Positions 1-7,158 of a stretch of 8,554 bases of DNA are shown piece after piece (the stretch's first letter is position 1; each line of letters begins with the position of its first letter). The stretch comes from Candidatus Heimdallarchaeota archaeon (GTDB lineage: Archaea > Asgardarchaeota > Heimdallarchaeia > Heimdallarchaeales > Kariarchaeaceae). A model generated the notes under the pieces. The model ran no database searches. It was not told where the DNA came from and saw only the letters and a program-made list of their open reading frames with translations. The DNA lies in assembly GCA_027016475.1 (NCBI GenBank), contig JALUTL010000346.1, positions 1-8,554 of the forward strand, read 5' to 3'. A program made the position numbers and the translations under genes.

Positions 1-1
1 A

Positions 2-880
2 TCGTATCTTGAGTTAATTGACAAATCTCTTGTGGACAAACAAGATTTCAATCAAAAAGTAGTAATAAAAGGACAATACAAGGTGGCGCTGGAACTTCTT
101 CAGGATGCGACAGATACCGGTCTCACACCAATACTGTTGGGGCCACCGGGAACCGGGAAAACCTTGTTGGCCCGTTATTTTGCTCATCAACAGAATCGTC
201 CATTTGAATGGATGACCTTTGATGAAGCTACGAAGCCGCAACATTTGGTTGGTGCTTTTGATCCTGCAATCACTCTTCAGAAAGGATTTGTGAAAGATGC
301 CTTTGTTCCCGGCCCCCTTACTCGAATGATGCTTAAAGGAGGTCTGTTTTTGGCAAACGAGCTGAACAGGGCAACTGAGTTCACCCAAAATACCCTGTTG
401 GAACCATTGGAAGAAAGAACAATTTTGATTCCTCATATTGGTAGAATTCAGGCACAAGACGAGTTTCTTATGATTGGCGCAGCAAACCCTGATGATTTGG
501 CCGGAACATACCGACTCTCAGAGGCTCTAAAAGATAGGTTGAAAGTATGGATCACGCTTACATATCCTGAACCAGAAATTGAACTTGAAATCATTCGTGC
601 AAACCTCCCGGAAACCTCATTGGATGAAACACTATTGCAGAAAATCCATTCCTTAATACTTGCAACACGAGATTTTAAGGAACTAAATCGTCCTGCATCA
701 ATACGTACAGCAATTGCCCTTGCACGGCTGGTTGCTGCAAGGATTAAGAAGGAGGAAACTGTTGATCTTCATGAACTGGCATATAGTGTGCTACAAGGGG
801 GCGTACAATTTCGGCCTGGCATCAACAAAGATCGAGCCATAAGAAAGCTGATTACAAAAACAATTGGTAATGGTGAATAA
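2..880 (+). CDS. MoxR-family AAA+ ATPase, probably 5'-partial at the window edge
   Basis: This is a MoxR-type AAA+ ATPase, a class that uses ATP hydrolysis to remodel or activate clients together with a VWA partner, usually in the cytoplasm. Counting from the in-frame GTG at 32, Walker A is GPPGTGKT (37-44), the Walker B region is LFLANELNRA (105-114), sensor 1 is Asn in AANP (about 152), the arginine finger is in ALKDRL (R169) and sensor 2 is in SIRT (R225), followed by a helical lid to the C-terminus. The usual Walker B Asp is Asn (codon AAC at 356-358), while the catalytic Glu is kept. No stop lies between base 2 and the GTG, and no ribosome-binding site precedes the GTG, so the true start is probably outside the window; GTG at 32 remains possible because the core domain is complete from there. 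Its stop overlaps the start of the VWA gene by one base. The family call is secure; the client is unknown. Confidence 0.93.
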   Translation, partial: SYLELIDKSLVDKQDFNQKVVIKGQYKVALELLQDATDTGLTPILLGPPGTGKTLLARYFAHQQNRPFEWMTFDEATKPQHLVGAFDPAITLQKGFVKDAFVPGPLTRMMLKGGLFLANELNRATEFTQNTLLEPLEERTILIPHIGRIQAQDEFLMIGAANPDDLAGTYRLSEALKDRLKVWITLTYPEPEIELEIIRANLPETSLDETLLQKIHSLILATRDFKELNRPASIRTAIALARLVAARIKKEETVDLHELAYSVLQGGVQFRPGINKDRAIRKLITKTIGNGE

Positions 881-3255
881 TGGAACTAGTAACTTTCGCT
901 TCCAGTTTTATCCGTTTGGCTCGATCGGCCGCCAAAGAAAGAGGCATTACTCATTCCTTTTCATTACGTCAAGAGATGTCCATCATTCAATTGGGTATGG
1001 CCCATCGATTGCGAAACGGTTCCTTGGACAATAGAGATTTGATTATGTTGGCAAAAGTCACAACAGCACCTCCATATCAAAAATTTGCTGCTTCCATCGC
1101 CGAAAGAATTCTAAATTATGAGAATTCTCAATCCATACCGCCTGAAAAAAATAAGGAGATGAAACAGACAACATTTCCAATGATGAACCCCTCTATTTTA
1201 CTTCCGTTTACAGATCGGATCGAAAAAATTCGATCCATGCTTAAAGCAAAATATGCTGATTCAACTTCTAAATCACTCTTTTTGCAATTTGAACGGAATC
1301 TTGGATTAGAGAGGTCGGATGTGGATTCAATTGTGCTTGGAGAAGGGTTGGCAATCCTGAATCAAATGAATTCCCCAGTTGGCCAGAATGCTCTTTCTAT
1401 AATATTGTTTTTCATCCCAGATTCAAGAGTTTTGCAAGATCTCCATGGAAGTATCGAATTTCCATCAGCCTCGGTCGACTTTCTTGAGGAGTTAAGTTTT
1501 GACTTACTCTCTGAGTTCAAAAAATCAATTGGTCTTTTTATGCGAATAAGCAATCAATACAATCTCCCTGAACTGCAGAAAAACTACAAGGTGGTCTATG
1601 ACAAAGTTGCTTCATTGATGATCGAGAAGGCACCTTCACTTGAAAACCTGCTTCTTCATCCAGATATTCTCTTAAATCACAAGGACAAGCTTGGAAACCA
1701 TGTCTATGACATGATCAAGACATTTCCCTTATCTAAGGCAATTGAAACGGCTGTAGCCTACGATCATCTCACTCAATCAGATAGTCTGTCTTTACTGATT
1801 GAAATGCGGAAAGAGGAACTGGACGGCTTGGCACTTTCTGAAGCCATCGATTTGGTTGAATTGAACCACAAGGGAATTCTCGACTATCTTAGCGATCGAA
1901 TAATGGAAGAAACGGCAAACTCGTCTTTTCAAGAGCTAATCAACTATTTCAATGAGCTTTCAACAGCTTTTGAAACAACTGATTCTTCAATCTATGACCT
2001 TGGCAAGAAATCAATTCTCAATGATTTAAAATTGGAGCTTGTGTCCAAGGCTGAAAGCTTTTCTGATTTACAAGCCGCAAAAAAGGCAATAAACGATGCC
2101 GATCTACAATTTCCAAAAAAGGCATTTGAAAATCAAGCGCAAGCCCTTGATCTCGAGGACATAGAAACTGCACTTCTGATGGGCGATTCTTTTGAAATCA
2201 TGAAGCATTTGATAGTTGAAAATAAGGGGGATTATGCTGATTTCAAAAATTTGGTCGATACCGCGCAACTTTCAAAATCCCAATTAGATACGCTTTCAAC
2301 GCTTGCGGTAGCTCATCGAAATGTAGGTGCAATTTCCGTATTCCTTGAGAAGAACTTCGATACAGTCATTCAAACAATAAAACACCTAGATGATTCAATG
2401 GAGGTGCTATCATCTTCAATATTCATGAGTAATGGTTCCAACATTTTGAATCAATGGTTCAGATCGACACATGAAATTCCTGAAAATTTCCGCTCTTTCC
2501 TCTTAGATTATTTCAAACATGTTTTTCTTGAAGAGTTGCATTCAGAGTCATATCTGTTGGGTATGAATCACATTGGTGGACTCCTTCTCTCCTCGACTCT
2601 TCGTCCTTTCCAAGAGGGAGATGAATTTGATCAGGTTGATTGGGTAAACACATTGGAGCATATTGCCAGCTCTGGAAAACAATTGGAGGATTTGTCTATT
2701 AACGACATCATCGTCCGTGAAACTGAAAAGGGAAACCGGGCAGTGGTTATGCTGGTTGACATTAGCGGTTCCATGGATGGCAACCCAATACGATATGCAA
2801 CGATTACCACTGCCATGACATATTTTGCACTTGCCAAGGAAGAATTTGGGTTGGCCTTTTTTGAATCAAATACCCATTACGTCTGTGAACTAACTGAACG
2901 GAGAAGAAACCACGATAAAATCATTGATTCACTCCTCAATGTCCGTGCATCCAAAGGAACAATGATTGGCCAAGGTTTGGAATGGGCACGAGACCAATTC
3001 AAGCAAACTTCTAACAAGTCAAAGATCTTGTTAATCATTACAGATGCCCTGATATACGATCTCGCTTCCAAAAAAACATTGCTGACTGAAATGTTTGAAA
3101 CCGGCGTCAAAATTTATGTTTTTATTCCTACAGACAACTTTCCTTACATTGAAACCATTGGAACACTTGATTTCTTTGTCATTCCCTTTAGCAGATGGAG
3201 TGATTTGCCAGAATTGGTAAAAGATGTTCTTATTGGAGGTGGGCAGATTGGCTGA
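880..3255 (+). CDS. VWA-domain protein (MoxR partner) with long helical N-terminal region
   Basis: This 791-residue protein is the likely co-chaperone of the upstream ATPase. The C-terminal VWA domain (about 618-785) has a complete MIDAS metal site: DISGS (D627, S629, S631), the Thr of KGTMIG (T694) and the Asp of IITDA (D722). It is preceded by a linker with RETEKGNRA typical of MoxR-linked VWA proteins. Residues 1-610 appear almost entirely alpha-helical, with no membrane segment or signal peptide, which implies a cytoplasmic protein. Residues about 24-78 (from SFSLRQ to AERIL) resemble the helical lid of the partner ATPase. The ATG at 880 lies inside the TAATG overlap with the upstream stop, and GGTGA sits 3 bases before it, so translation is probably coupled. 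Family knowledge: the MIDAS binds Mg2+ and contacts the AAA+ ring or client (as in Mg-chelatase and CbbQO). The role of the 610-residue region is unknown. Confidence 0.92.
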   Translation: MELVTFASSFIRLARSAAKERGITHSFSLRQEMSIIQLGMAHRLRNGSLDNRDLIMLAKVTTAPPYQKFAASIAERILNYENSQSIPPEKNKEMKQTTFPMMNPSILLPFTDRIEKIRSMLKAKYADSTSKSLFLQFERNLGLERSDVDSIVLGEGLAILNQMNSPVGQNALSIILFFIPDSRVLQDLHGSIEFPSASVDFLEELSFDLLSEFKKSIGLFMRISNQYNLPELQKNYKVVYDKVASLMIEKAPSLENLLLHPDILLNHKDKLGNHVYDMIKTFPLSKAIETAVAYDHLTQSDSLSLLIEMRKEELDGLALSEAIDLVELNHKGILDYLSDRIMEETANSSFQELINYFNELSTAFETTDSSIYDLGKKSILNDLKLELVSKAESFSDLQAAKKAINDADLQFPKKAFENQAQALDLEDIETALLMGDSFEIMKHLIVENKGDYADFKNLVDTAQLSKSQLDTLSTLAVAHRNVGAISVFLEKNFDTVIQTIKHLDDSMEVLSSSIFMSNGSNILNQWFRSTHEIPENFRSFLLDYFKHVFLEELHSESYLLGMNHIGGLLLSSTLRPFQEGDEFDQVDWVNTLEHIASSGKQLEDLSINDIIVRETEKGNRAVVMLVDISGSMDGNPIRYATITTAMTYFALAKEEFGLAFFESNTHYVCELTERRRNHDKIIDSLLNVRASKGTMIGQGLEWARDQFKQTSNKSKILLIITDALIYDLASKKTLLTEMFETGVKIYVFIPTDNFPYIETIGTLDFFVIPFSRWSDLPELVKDVLIGGGQIG
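3235..3241 (+). promoter_or_regulatory. Shine-Dalgarno site deciding a TTG start
   Basis: GGAGGTG lies within the last codons of the VWA gene and ends 6 bases before the TTG at 3248, which is optimal spacing. It favours TTG over the in-frame ATG at 3224, which would put this motif inside the coding sequence. It suggests that the third protein is re-initiated at a defined level from the operon transcript. Confidence 0.6.
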
Positions 3256-4894
3256 CCCAGTCGTGTCGTGGAAGGACTATTGGAAATATTCGTTGCTGTA
3301 TTTGAGGTTTGACAACCAATTACAAAAGGGGGTATATGCCGTTCAGGATGTCCATGATAGTGTTTTTTTTGGTGTTGTCAATAGCACCAATCACCTGCAT
3401 GGATGTATTGACACACGTTGCCCCCACCTATCTTGGGTTTTAAACACTTTCCCGTCCTTACCCCCTGTAGTGATAGTTCCGCTCCGAGATGTAATTTCTG
3501 ACATATATAATGTCCTACCTCAGATAATCATTGAATCGCCATATGCTGGGAGCCTGGAACTGCCGAAGGCTCTGCTATTCTCTCACACCTCAGGGCCATC
3601 CATTTCCCAGCATATGGTGGAACATCTAGAGGAGCTGGAAAGTATTGTTGAATTTAACAGACTTGTTGCTCTTGTCTATCTGTTTTTGAGAAATGGTGAA
3701 TTGAGTGAAGTTTCACCTATTCCTAAAATGCCGTATTATGAGGAAGAAGCTGAGCAATTGGTTTTCCAAATTTTTCCTATTCCTATTTCTGAAACAGGAT
3801 CTGCTCAGACAGCTGACATCATTCTCAACTTTTTGATGAACTCTATTAACCGGCTTGCATTGAAATTTCTTCCAAATTCTGTATTGCTTGATGGCTGGCC
3901 TTTACTTGTCCAAAAAATCACTGTTCTTCAACTTTGGATGTACTGGTCTTCAAAAATTTCCTCTCAAAAGCTTAAGTTGTTCATGAGTAGGCTACTTGAA
4001 CAATTGAAAGCAAGAGTTGCACAGTTGAGGATGGATGTAGACGATAGCAAGAAACTACATTTTTTCAACCAAGGAATCAAGCTCATTGAAGAACAGCATA
4101 TATTTGACCAAAAAACACTGATCAGCAAAACCTATCCCAAGTTACTTGAGAAACTGCATATTTCTTTCAATGTTTCTGACACCAGAAAAAAATCAAGTAG
4201 TTTCGAAATATCAAAGCTCAATGGAAGCACAATTGATGATTTTTTTATATATCTTATTGAAGCAAACCTTGAACGACCGGTATATCCCTTACCAATCAAA
4301 AGGGCCCACGAACTATTCTACATTCCAACTTTCGAAGAATACCCTGCCTTGAGTTTTGTTTTGGAACGACTTTCATATTCCAAAGATCGCTACTTCACCT
4401 ATGAGGAGGTTATGAGGCATCATAGATTTTTCAACTGGCTTGCCGGTGAACCCATAAAAAGCAGGTGGAAGTCACCAAAACGAACGTTCCATGATTACGG
4501 ATTTGAATCAGGGACTGTCATAGTTCAATGGGATGTTGACATCTACAAAAATCCCGAGACTTGGATGGTGGCAAAAATGGACATAAAACTACTTTCCTTT
4601 CCTTTGAAATCCCTAGATCGTATTAAAGCTATTCCTTTCGATTACACCCTGTGCAAGGTAGAAAATAATTCAATCGAGCCGCTTTCAGTAATTCCTCCTG
4701 TAAAAGTGGTTGACTACATTAAAAATGGATATCATGTTTATAGCGATATCCTGCCTTGGGAAGTTCTTTCCTCGGGCATTCTTTTTGGCCATCATGATTC
4801 GGATGTTCTACATAAAGCAATTCAATTGTGTAAAGATCGGAACTTCATCCCTGGAAGCACTGAACTAAAAACCCATCTTCTTAGATTGATTTGA
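3248..4894 (+). CDS. Unrecognised third protein of the MoxR-VWA operon
   Basis: I do not recognise this protein of about 548 residues. I chose TTG at 3248 because GGAGGTG (3235-3241) ends 6 bases before it, the best Shine-Dalgarno match in the window; ATG at 3224 or GTG at 3239 in the same frame would add 8 or 3 residues. It overlaps the VWA gene by 8 bases, so it is part of the same operon. It has no signal peptide or clear membrane segment. The N-terminal part (about 1-150) looks mixed alpha/beta and includes a His/Cys cluster, HLHGCIDTRCPH (3392-3427). The middle (about 160-320) is helical and charged. The C-terminal part (about 325-548) is rich in aromatic residues and prolines, with YPLPIKRAHELFY and a beta-like VIVQWDVDIY stretch. 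Context suggests a client, adaptor or effector of the ATPase/VWA pair. VMAP-type third components of bacterial vWA-MoxR ternary systems are a conceptual parallel only; I see no sequence likeness I can defend. Confidence 0.85.
   Translation: MADPVVSWKDYWKYSLLYLRFDNQLQKGVYAVQDVHDSVFFGVVNSTNHLHGCIDTRCPHLSWVLNTFPSLPPVVIVPLRDVISDIYNVLPQIIIESPYAGSLELPKALLFSHTSGPSISQHMVEHLEELESIVEFNRLVALVYLFLRNGELSEVSPIPKMPYYEEEAEQLVFQIFPIPISETGSAQTADIILNFLMNSINRLALKFLPNSVLLDGWPLLVQKITVLQLWMYWSSKISSQKLKLFMSRLLEQLKARVAQLRMDVDDSKKLHFFNQGIKLIEEQHIFDQKTLISKTYPKLLEKLHISFNVSDTRKKSSSFEISKLNGSTIDDFFIYLIEANLERPVYPLPIKRAHELFYIPTFEEYPALSFVLERLSYSKDRYFTYEEVMRHHRFFNWLAGEPIKSRWKSPKRTFHDYGFESGTVIVQWDVDIYKNPETWMVAKMDIKLLSFPLKSLDRIKAIPFDYTLCKVENNSIEPLSVIPPVKVVDYIKNGYHVYSDILPWEVLSSGILFGHHDSDVLHKAIQLCKDRNFIPGSTELKTHLLRLI
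3539..3617 (+). repeat. 13-bp perfect inverted repeat within the third gene
   Basis: CCATATGCTGGGA at 3539-3551 is the exact reverse complement of TCCCAGCATATGG at 3605-3617, with a 53-base loop between them. A G-T pair can extend the stem at either end. It lies inside coding sequence, so it could be chance, an mRNA hairpin or a protein-binding palindrome. Confidence 0.5.
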
Positions 4895-4902
4895 CTTATT
4901 TC

Positions 4903-4930
4903 TTTATAATGGTGAACAAAAGTTTATTAT
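4903..4930 (+). promoter_or_regulatory. Possible archaeal promoter (two TATA-like boxes) before the LEA14-like gene
   Basis: The 57-base spacer after the three-gene operon holds two TATA-like octamers, TTTATAAT at 4903-4910 and TTTATTAT at 4923-4930. The second is centred about 26 bases before the ATG at 4952, the spacing expected of an archaeal leaderless promoter; the first would give a leader of roughly 20 bases. No Shine-Dalgarno motif precedes the ATG, which fits a leaderless or very short leader. The pyrimidine-rich stretch at 4922-4945 could also serve as a T-rich terminator for the upstream operon. This rests on spacing and composition only. Confidence 0.4.
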
Positions 4931-4951
4931 TTTCTTCTCTCCCCTAACTCT

Positions 4952-6256
4952 ATGGTTCATCCTCTTCTGAAAGAGAAAAAAAACGTGATTCTCTTGTTTT
5001 CAATAATATTGGGTTCTGTTCTTGTTGGAAGCGTTGGATATGGCGTCATTTACGTACAAAACCAAAAGGAAGATACAAAGAGCCGACTTGAGGCTGCAAA
5101 CTTTACAGTTTCCGCCATAAAAATTACTGATGCCTCCTCTGAAACAATAACCCTTAAACTAACAATCAAAACCCAAGGGCTGAATGGATCTGCATTCGCA
5201 TCATTCTCCCCCTCATCTCTCTTTTTGCGTATGGATATTTCCAATACTTCCCAACTTGAATTTGAGGTTGATCTGGAAGAATCCTCCATAGATTTGGAAA
5301 ACGATGGAGCTTTGGAAGTAGAAATACAGCTTTCCACTCAATCCGGAGAAGCGGACGGATCCAATCAACTGCTGGCCGCTGTATTTGCAGGAGCAACATT
5401 CTCAGTTCCATTTTTTGGGAGAATTCGAGGAAGTGTGTTTGGAGTATCTACTTCGGTTGAATTTGAGAATCACCTTCTTTTTGACCCTGAAGAACAGTTT
5501 GGGTTTGATATAACCAAAATAGGCAACCCTGAGAATTCAACCGCTACAGAATCGTACATAGTTGCAAACATCACAAATCCATTTGGTCATGATCTTGTGG
5601 TGGAGGGGGATCTATTTATCGTGTTTGCAAGCAATGCAATTGCAGATATCATCTTGCCTGCACCAGTAACCATAGTTGGAGGCAAAAGTGTTTACAACTT
5701 GTCATTGGAGTTGGTTCAAAGTTACAAGGAAACATTGCAATTCATCTTTGACAACATCGAAGGCAGTGCCTTTGTGCAAGGTGAAATGAATGTTGCCATA
5801 AACAGCCTCCGTATCTCCACATTTGCGAATTTTTCCATCCTGCTGTCAGAGGAAGGCGAACCGACATTTGCCCTAAATGCTGATGATGTAGTACTGGAGA
5901 ATTATGATGTGTTTTCTGGCTCGGCCAAACTGGTAATCAACGCCAGCATTACGAACAATCTCCCATTTGACATTCCTGTTGCCAAAATTAACTTTACCAT
6001 ATCAACCTTGAACAATATCGAGTTTGGGCAAATGCATTGGAAAAACTTCTCTGGGTTGGTAGTGAAGCTTCGGGCCACCACGACGTTTCTAAACATTACG
6101 GGGCAGTTGTCAGGAGTGACACCCATACTCCTTGGGGTTATATCTACAGATGGGGCAATCCGTATTCCTGTTGGCACATTTACCATTTTGACATCACAAG
6201 ATTCATTTGACATTACATTCTCTATCGAACGAATTGAAATCGCAATTCCAACTTAA
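4952..6256 (+). CDS. Membrane-anchored extracellular protein with LEA14-like / DUF3712-like repeats
   Basis: This 434-residue protein has a short basic N-terminus (KEKK at 7-10), one membrane segment (about 11-35) and a long beta-rich remainder, so it is probably tethered to the outer face of the membrane. The remainder looks like about three related segments, with GSAF, GSVF and GSAF at 79, 160 and 271. Two strands match the LEA14/DUF3712 style: IVANITNPFGHDLVVEG (203-219) and LVINASITNNLPFDIPVAK (327-345), where Asn-rich ITN turns separate hydrophobic strands. PVTIVGGKSVYNLSLEL (238-254) is similar to the closing strand of such domains. There are eleven N-X-S/T sequons, consistent with archaeal N-glycosylation. 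No catalytic motif is visible. ATG at 4952 places the membrane anchor at the N-terminus. The function is unknown; lipid binding or a structural surface role are guesses from the fold. The gene seems to be transcribed separately from the ATPase operon. Confidence 0.85.
   Translation: MVHPLLKEKKNVILLFSIILGSVLVGSVGYGVIYVQNQKEDTKSRLEAANFTVSAIKITDASSETITLKLTIKTQGLNGSAFASFSPSSLFLRMDISNTSQLEFEVDLEESSIDLENDGALEVEIQLSTQSGEADGSNQLLAAVFAGATFSVPFFGRIRGSVFGVSTSVEFENHLLFDPEEQFGFDITKIGNPENSTATESYIVANITNPFGHDLVVEGDLFIVFASNAIADIILPAPVTIVGGKSVYNLSLELVQSYKETLQFIFDNIEGSAFVQGEMNVAINSLRISTFANFSILLSEEGEPTFALNADDVVLENYDVFSGSAKLVINASITNNLPFDIPVAKINFTISTLNNIEFGQMHWKNFSGLVVKLRATTTFLNITGQLSGVTPILLGVISTDGAIRIPVGTFTILTSQDSFDITFSIERIEIAIPT
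6253..6256. other. Overlapping convergent stop codons (TTAA)
   Basis: The plus-strand gene ends with TAA at 6254-6256 and the minus-strand gene ends with TAA read from 6255 to 6253, so both stops share one TTAA palindrome. No terminator fits between the genes, so each transcript must run antisense into the other gene. Confidence 0.95.
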
Positions 6257-7125
6257 AGTGCAAAAATTCCGAAAAAAACAATGGGATACAACGCTAGTGA
6301 GGCCAAAATCATCGCTTCCCGAAGTTCTAGACTGAAATATTGAATGAAAAACACAGAAAGGGAGAATATTGCAAACAATGTCGAAACGAATGCCAATAAA
6401 GCTTGGAAAATCTCTGAGGTGATTACCTCGACGGGAAACTGAGCCACAACCATCAATCCTAAAACAATCCCACTGAGAAGCACAGGCAACAAAGCTATAA
6501 AACTCTTCAGAAGGGCATCCGCTAACACTTTGGGTGGCAACCAACGTCCTTCCTTTATTTTTTTCCAATAAATGATGAAAAGCCCCATTGCAACGAGATT
6601 TATGACCAAAATTGAGATTATTATGCTTCCTATTGCAGCAAGGTAATCATTGCCTTCAGAAATTCTAATTGTGATGCCGAATTGCATTAATCCTGCTGTT
6701 GTATAGAGTGCAGAAGTCAAAAGTAAAATGATCACTGTTTGTTGAATCAGAAGCCACAAGGGGGCTTGATTAATTCGATCATAAGCTGTTACCGCTTTTC
6801 TAATAAAGTTGGGATAAGTGGGCTGGGCTTCAAGCTCATCGGCAAGCAACAGTCTTACTGCCTGTTCTCCCAACTTACTCAACACATATTTTCTGTCATA
6901 GGTCTGCTCTACCAACGCCTCCATCTTCCTGATATGCCAATAAAAGGAGCCGCTTTCAAGCCCTGTTGCCTTTAACAGATCGGAATAGGTTTTTGGTTCC
7001 CCCGCAATCAAAAAAAGGAGTTTTAGCCTGACTTGATTGCTCAGTGGCTTCAAGATTTCTTCTAGTTTCCCTTGGATCTTTTCCAAATCTATGTTCTCGT
7101 CAAGTTTCATTTCCAAGGGTTGCAT
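6253..7125 (-). CDS. Membrane-bound winged-helix (ArsR-type) transcriptional regulator
   Basis: This 290-residue protein joins a DNA-binding domain to a membrane domain. Residues about 25-95 form an ArsR-like winged helix: LSNQVRLKLLFLIAG is the first helix, YSDLLKATGLESGSFYWHIR is the helix-turn-helix, and VEQTYDRKYVLSKLGEQAV is the wing and last helix. Five likely membrane segments follow (about 123-147, 162-186, 206-228, 237-263 and 268-289). The winged helix would face the cytoplasm, so the protein probably regulates genes from the membrane in response to a membrane or outside signal; such fusions are widespread in archaea. No metal-binding Cys set is visible, so it is not a classical metal-sensing ArsR. 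The ATG at 7125 has no Shine-Dalgarno motif. The gene lies 33 bases downstream of the surface-protein gene on the same strand, which suggests co-transcription and perhaps a shared role. Target genes are unknown. Confidence 0.88.
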   Translation of the reverse strand: MQPLEMKLDENIDLEKIQGKLEEILKPLSNQVRLKLLFLIAGEPKTYSDLLKATGLESGSFYWHIRKMEALVEQTYDRKYVLSKLGEQAVRLLLADELEAQPTYPNFIRKAVTAYDRINQAPLWLLIQQTVIILLLTSALYTTAGLMQFGITIRISEGNDYLAAIGSIIISILVINLVAMGLFIIYWKKIKEGRWLPPKVLADALLKSFIALLPVLLSGIVLGLMVVAQFPVEVITSEIFQALLAFVSTLFAIFSLSVFFIQYFSLELREAMILASLALYPIVFFGIFAL

Positions 7126-7149
7126 TCAATATCGATCTGAATTTTATGG

Positions 7150-7157
7150 AATTTAAG
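7150..7157 (-). promoter_or_regulatory. Weak TATA-like box before the membrane regulator
   Basis: In the 33-base gap between the two minus-strand genes, CTTAAATT (read on the minus strand) is centred about 28 bases before the regulator's ATG at 7125, and a second AT-rich stretch, CCATAAAAT, lies about 20 bases before it. Either could support a separate leaderless transcript, but the short gap fits read-through from the upstream gene equally well. Confidence 0.2.
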
Positions 7158-7158
7158 A

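Noticed and set aside
14..457. 147-residue open frame on the minus strand
   Set aside because: It lies antisense to the MoxR gene, and its composition (scattered Trp, Cys and Gln, no motif) is what a shadow frame gives.
3363..3370. Run of eight T as a possible frameshift or sequencing error
   Set aside because: The reading frame of the third gene continues normally on both sides for hundreds of codons, so no frame change is indicated.
3718..3785. Direct repeat of a CCTATTCCTA-type motif
   Set aside because: It is only two short low-complexity copies encoding Pro-Ile pairs (IPKMP, IPIS); chance or local protein composition explains it.
5902..6568. Two minus-strand frames (5902-6213 and 6203-6568), one across the convergent gene junction
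   Set aside because: Both overlap well-supported genes in other frames; the protein sequences lack domains and have Cys/Ser-rich shadow composition.
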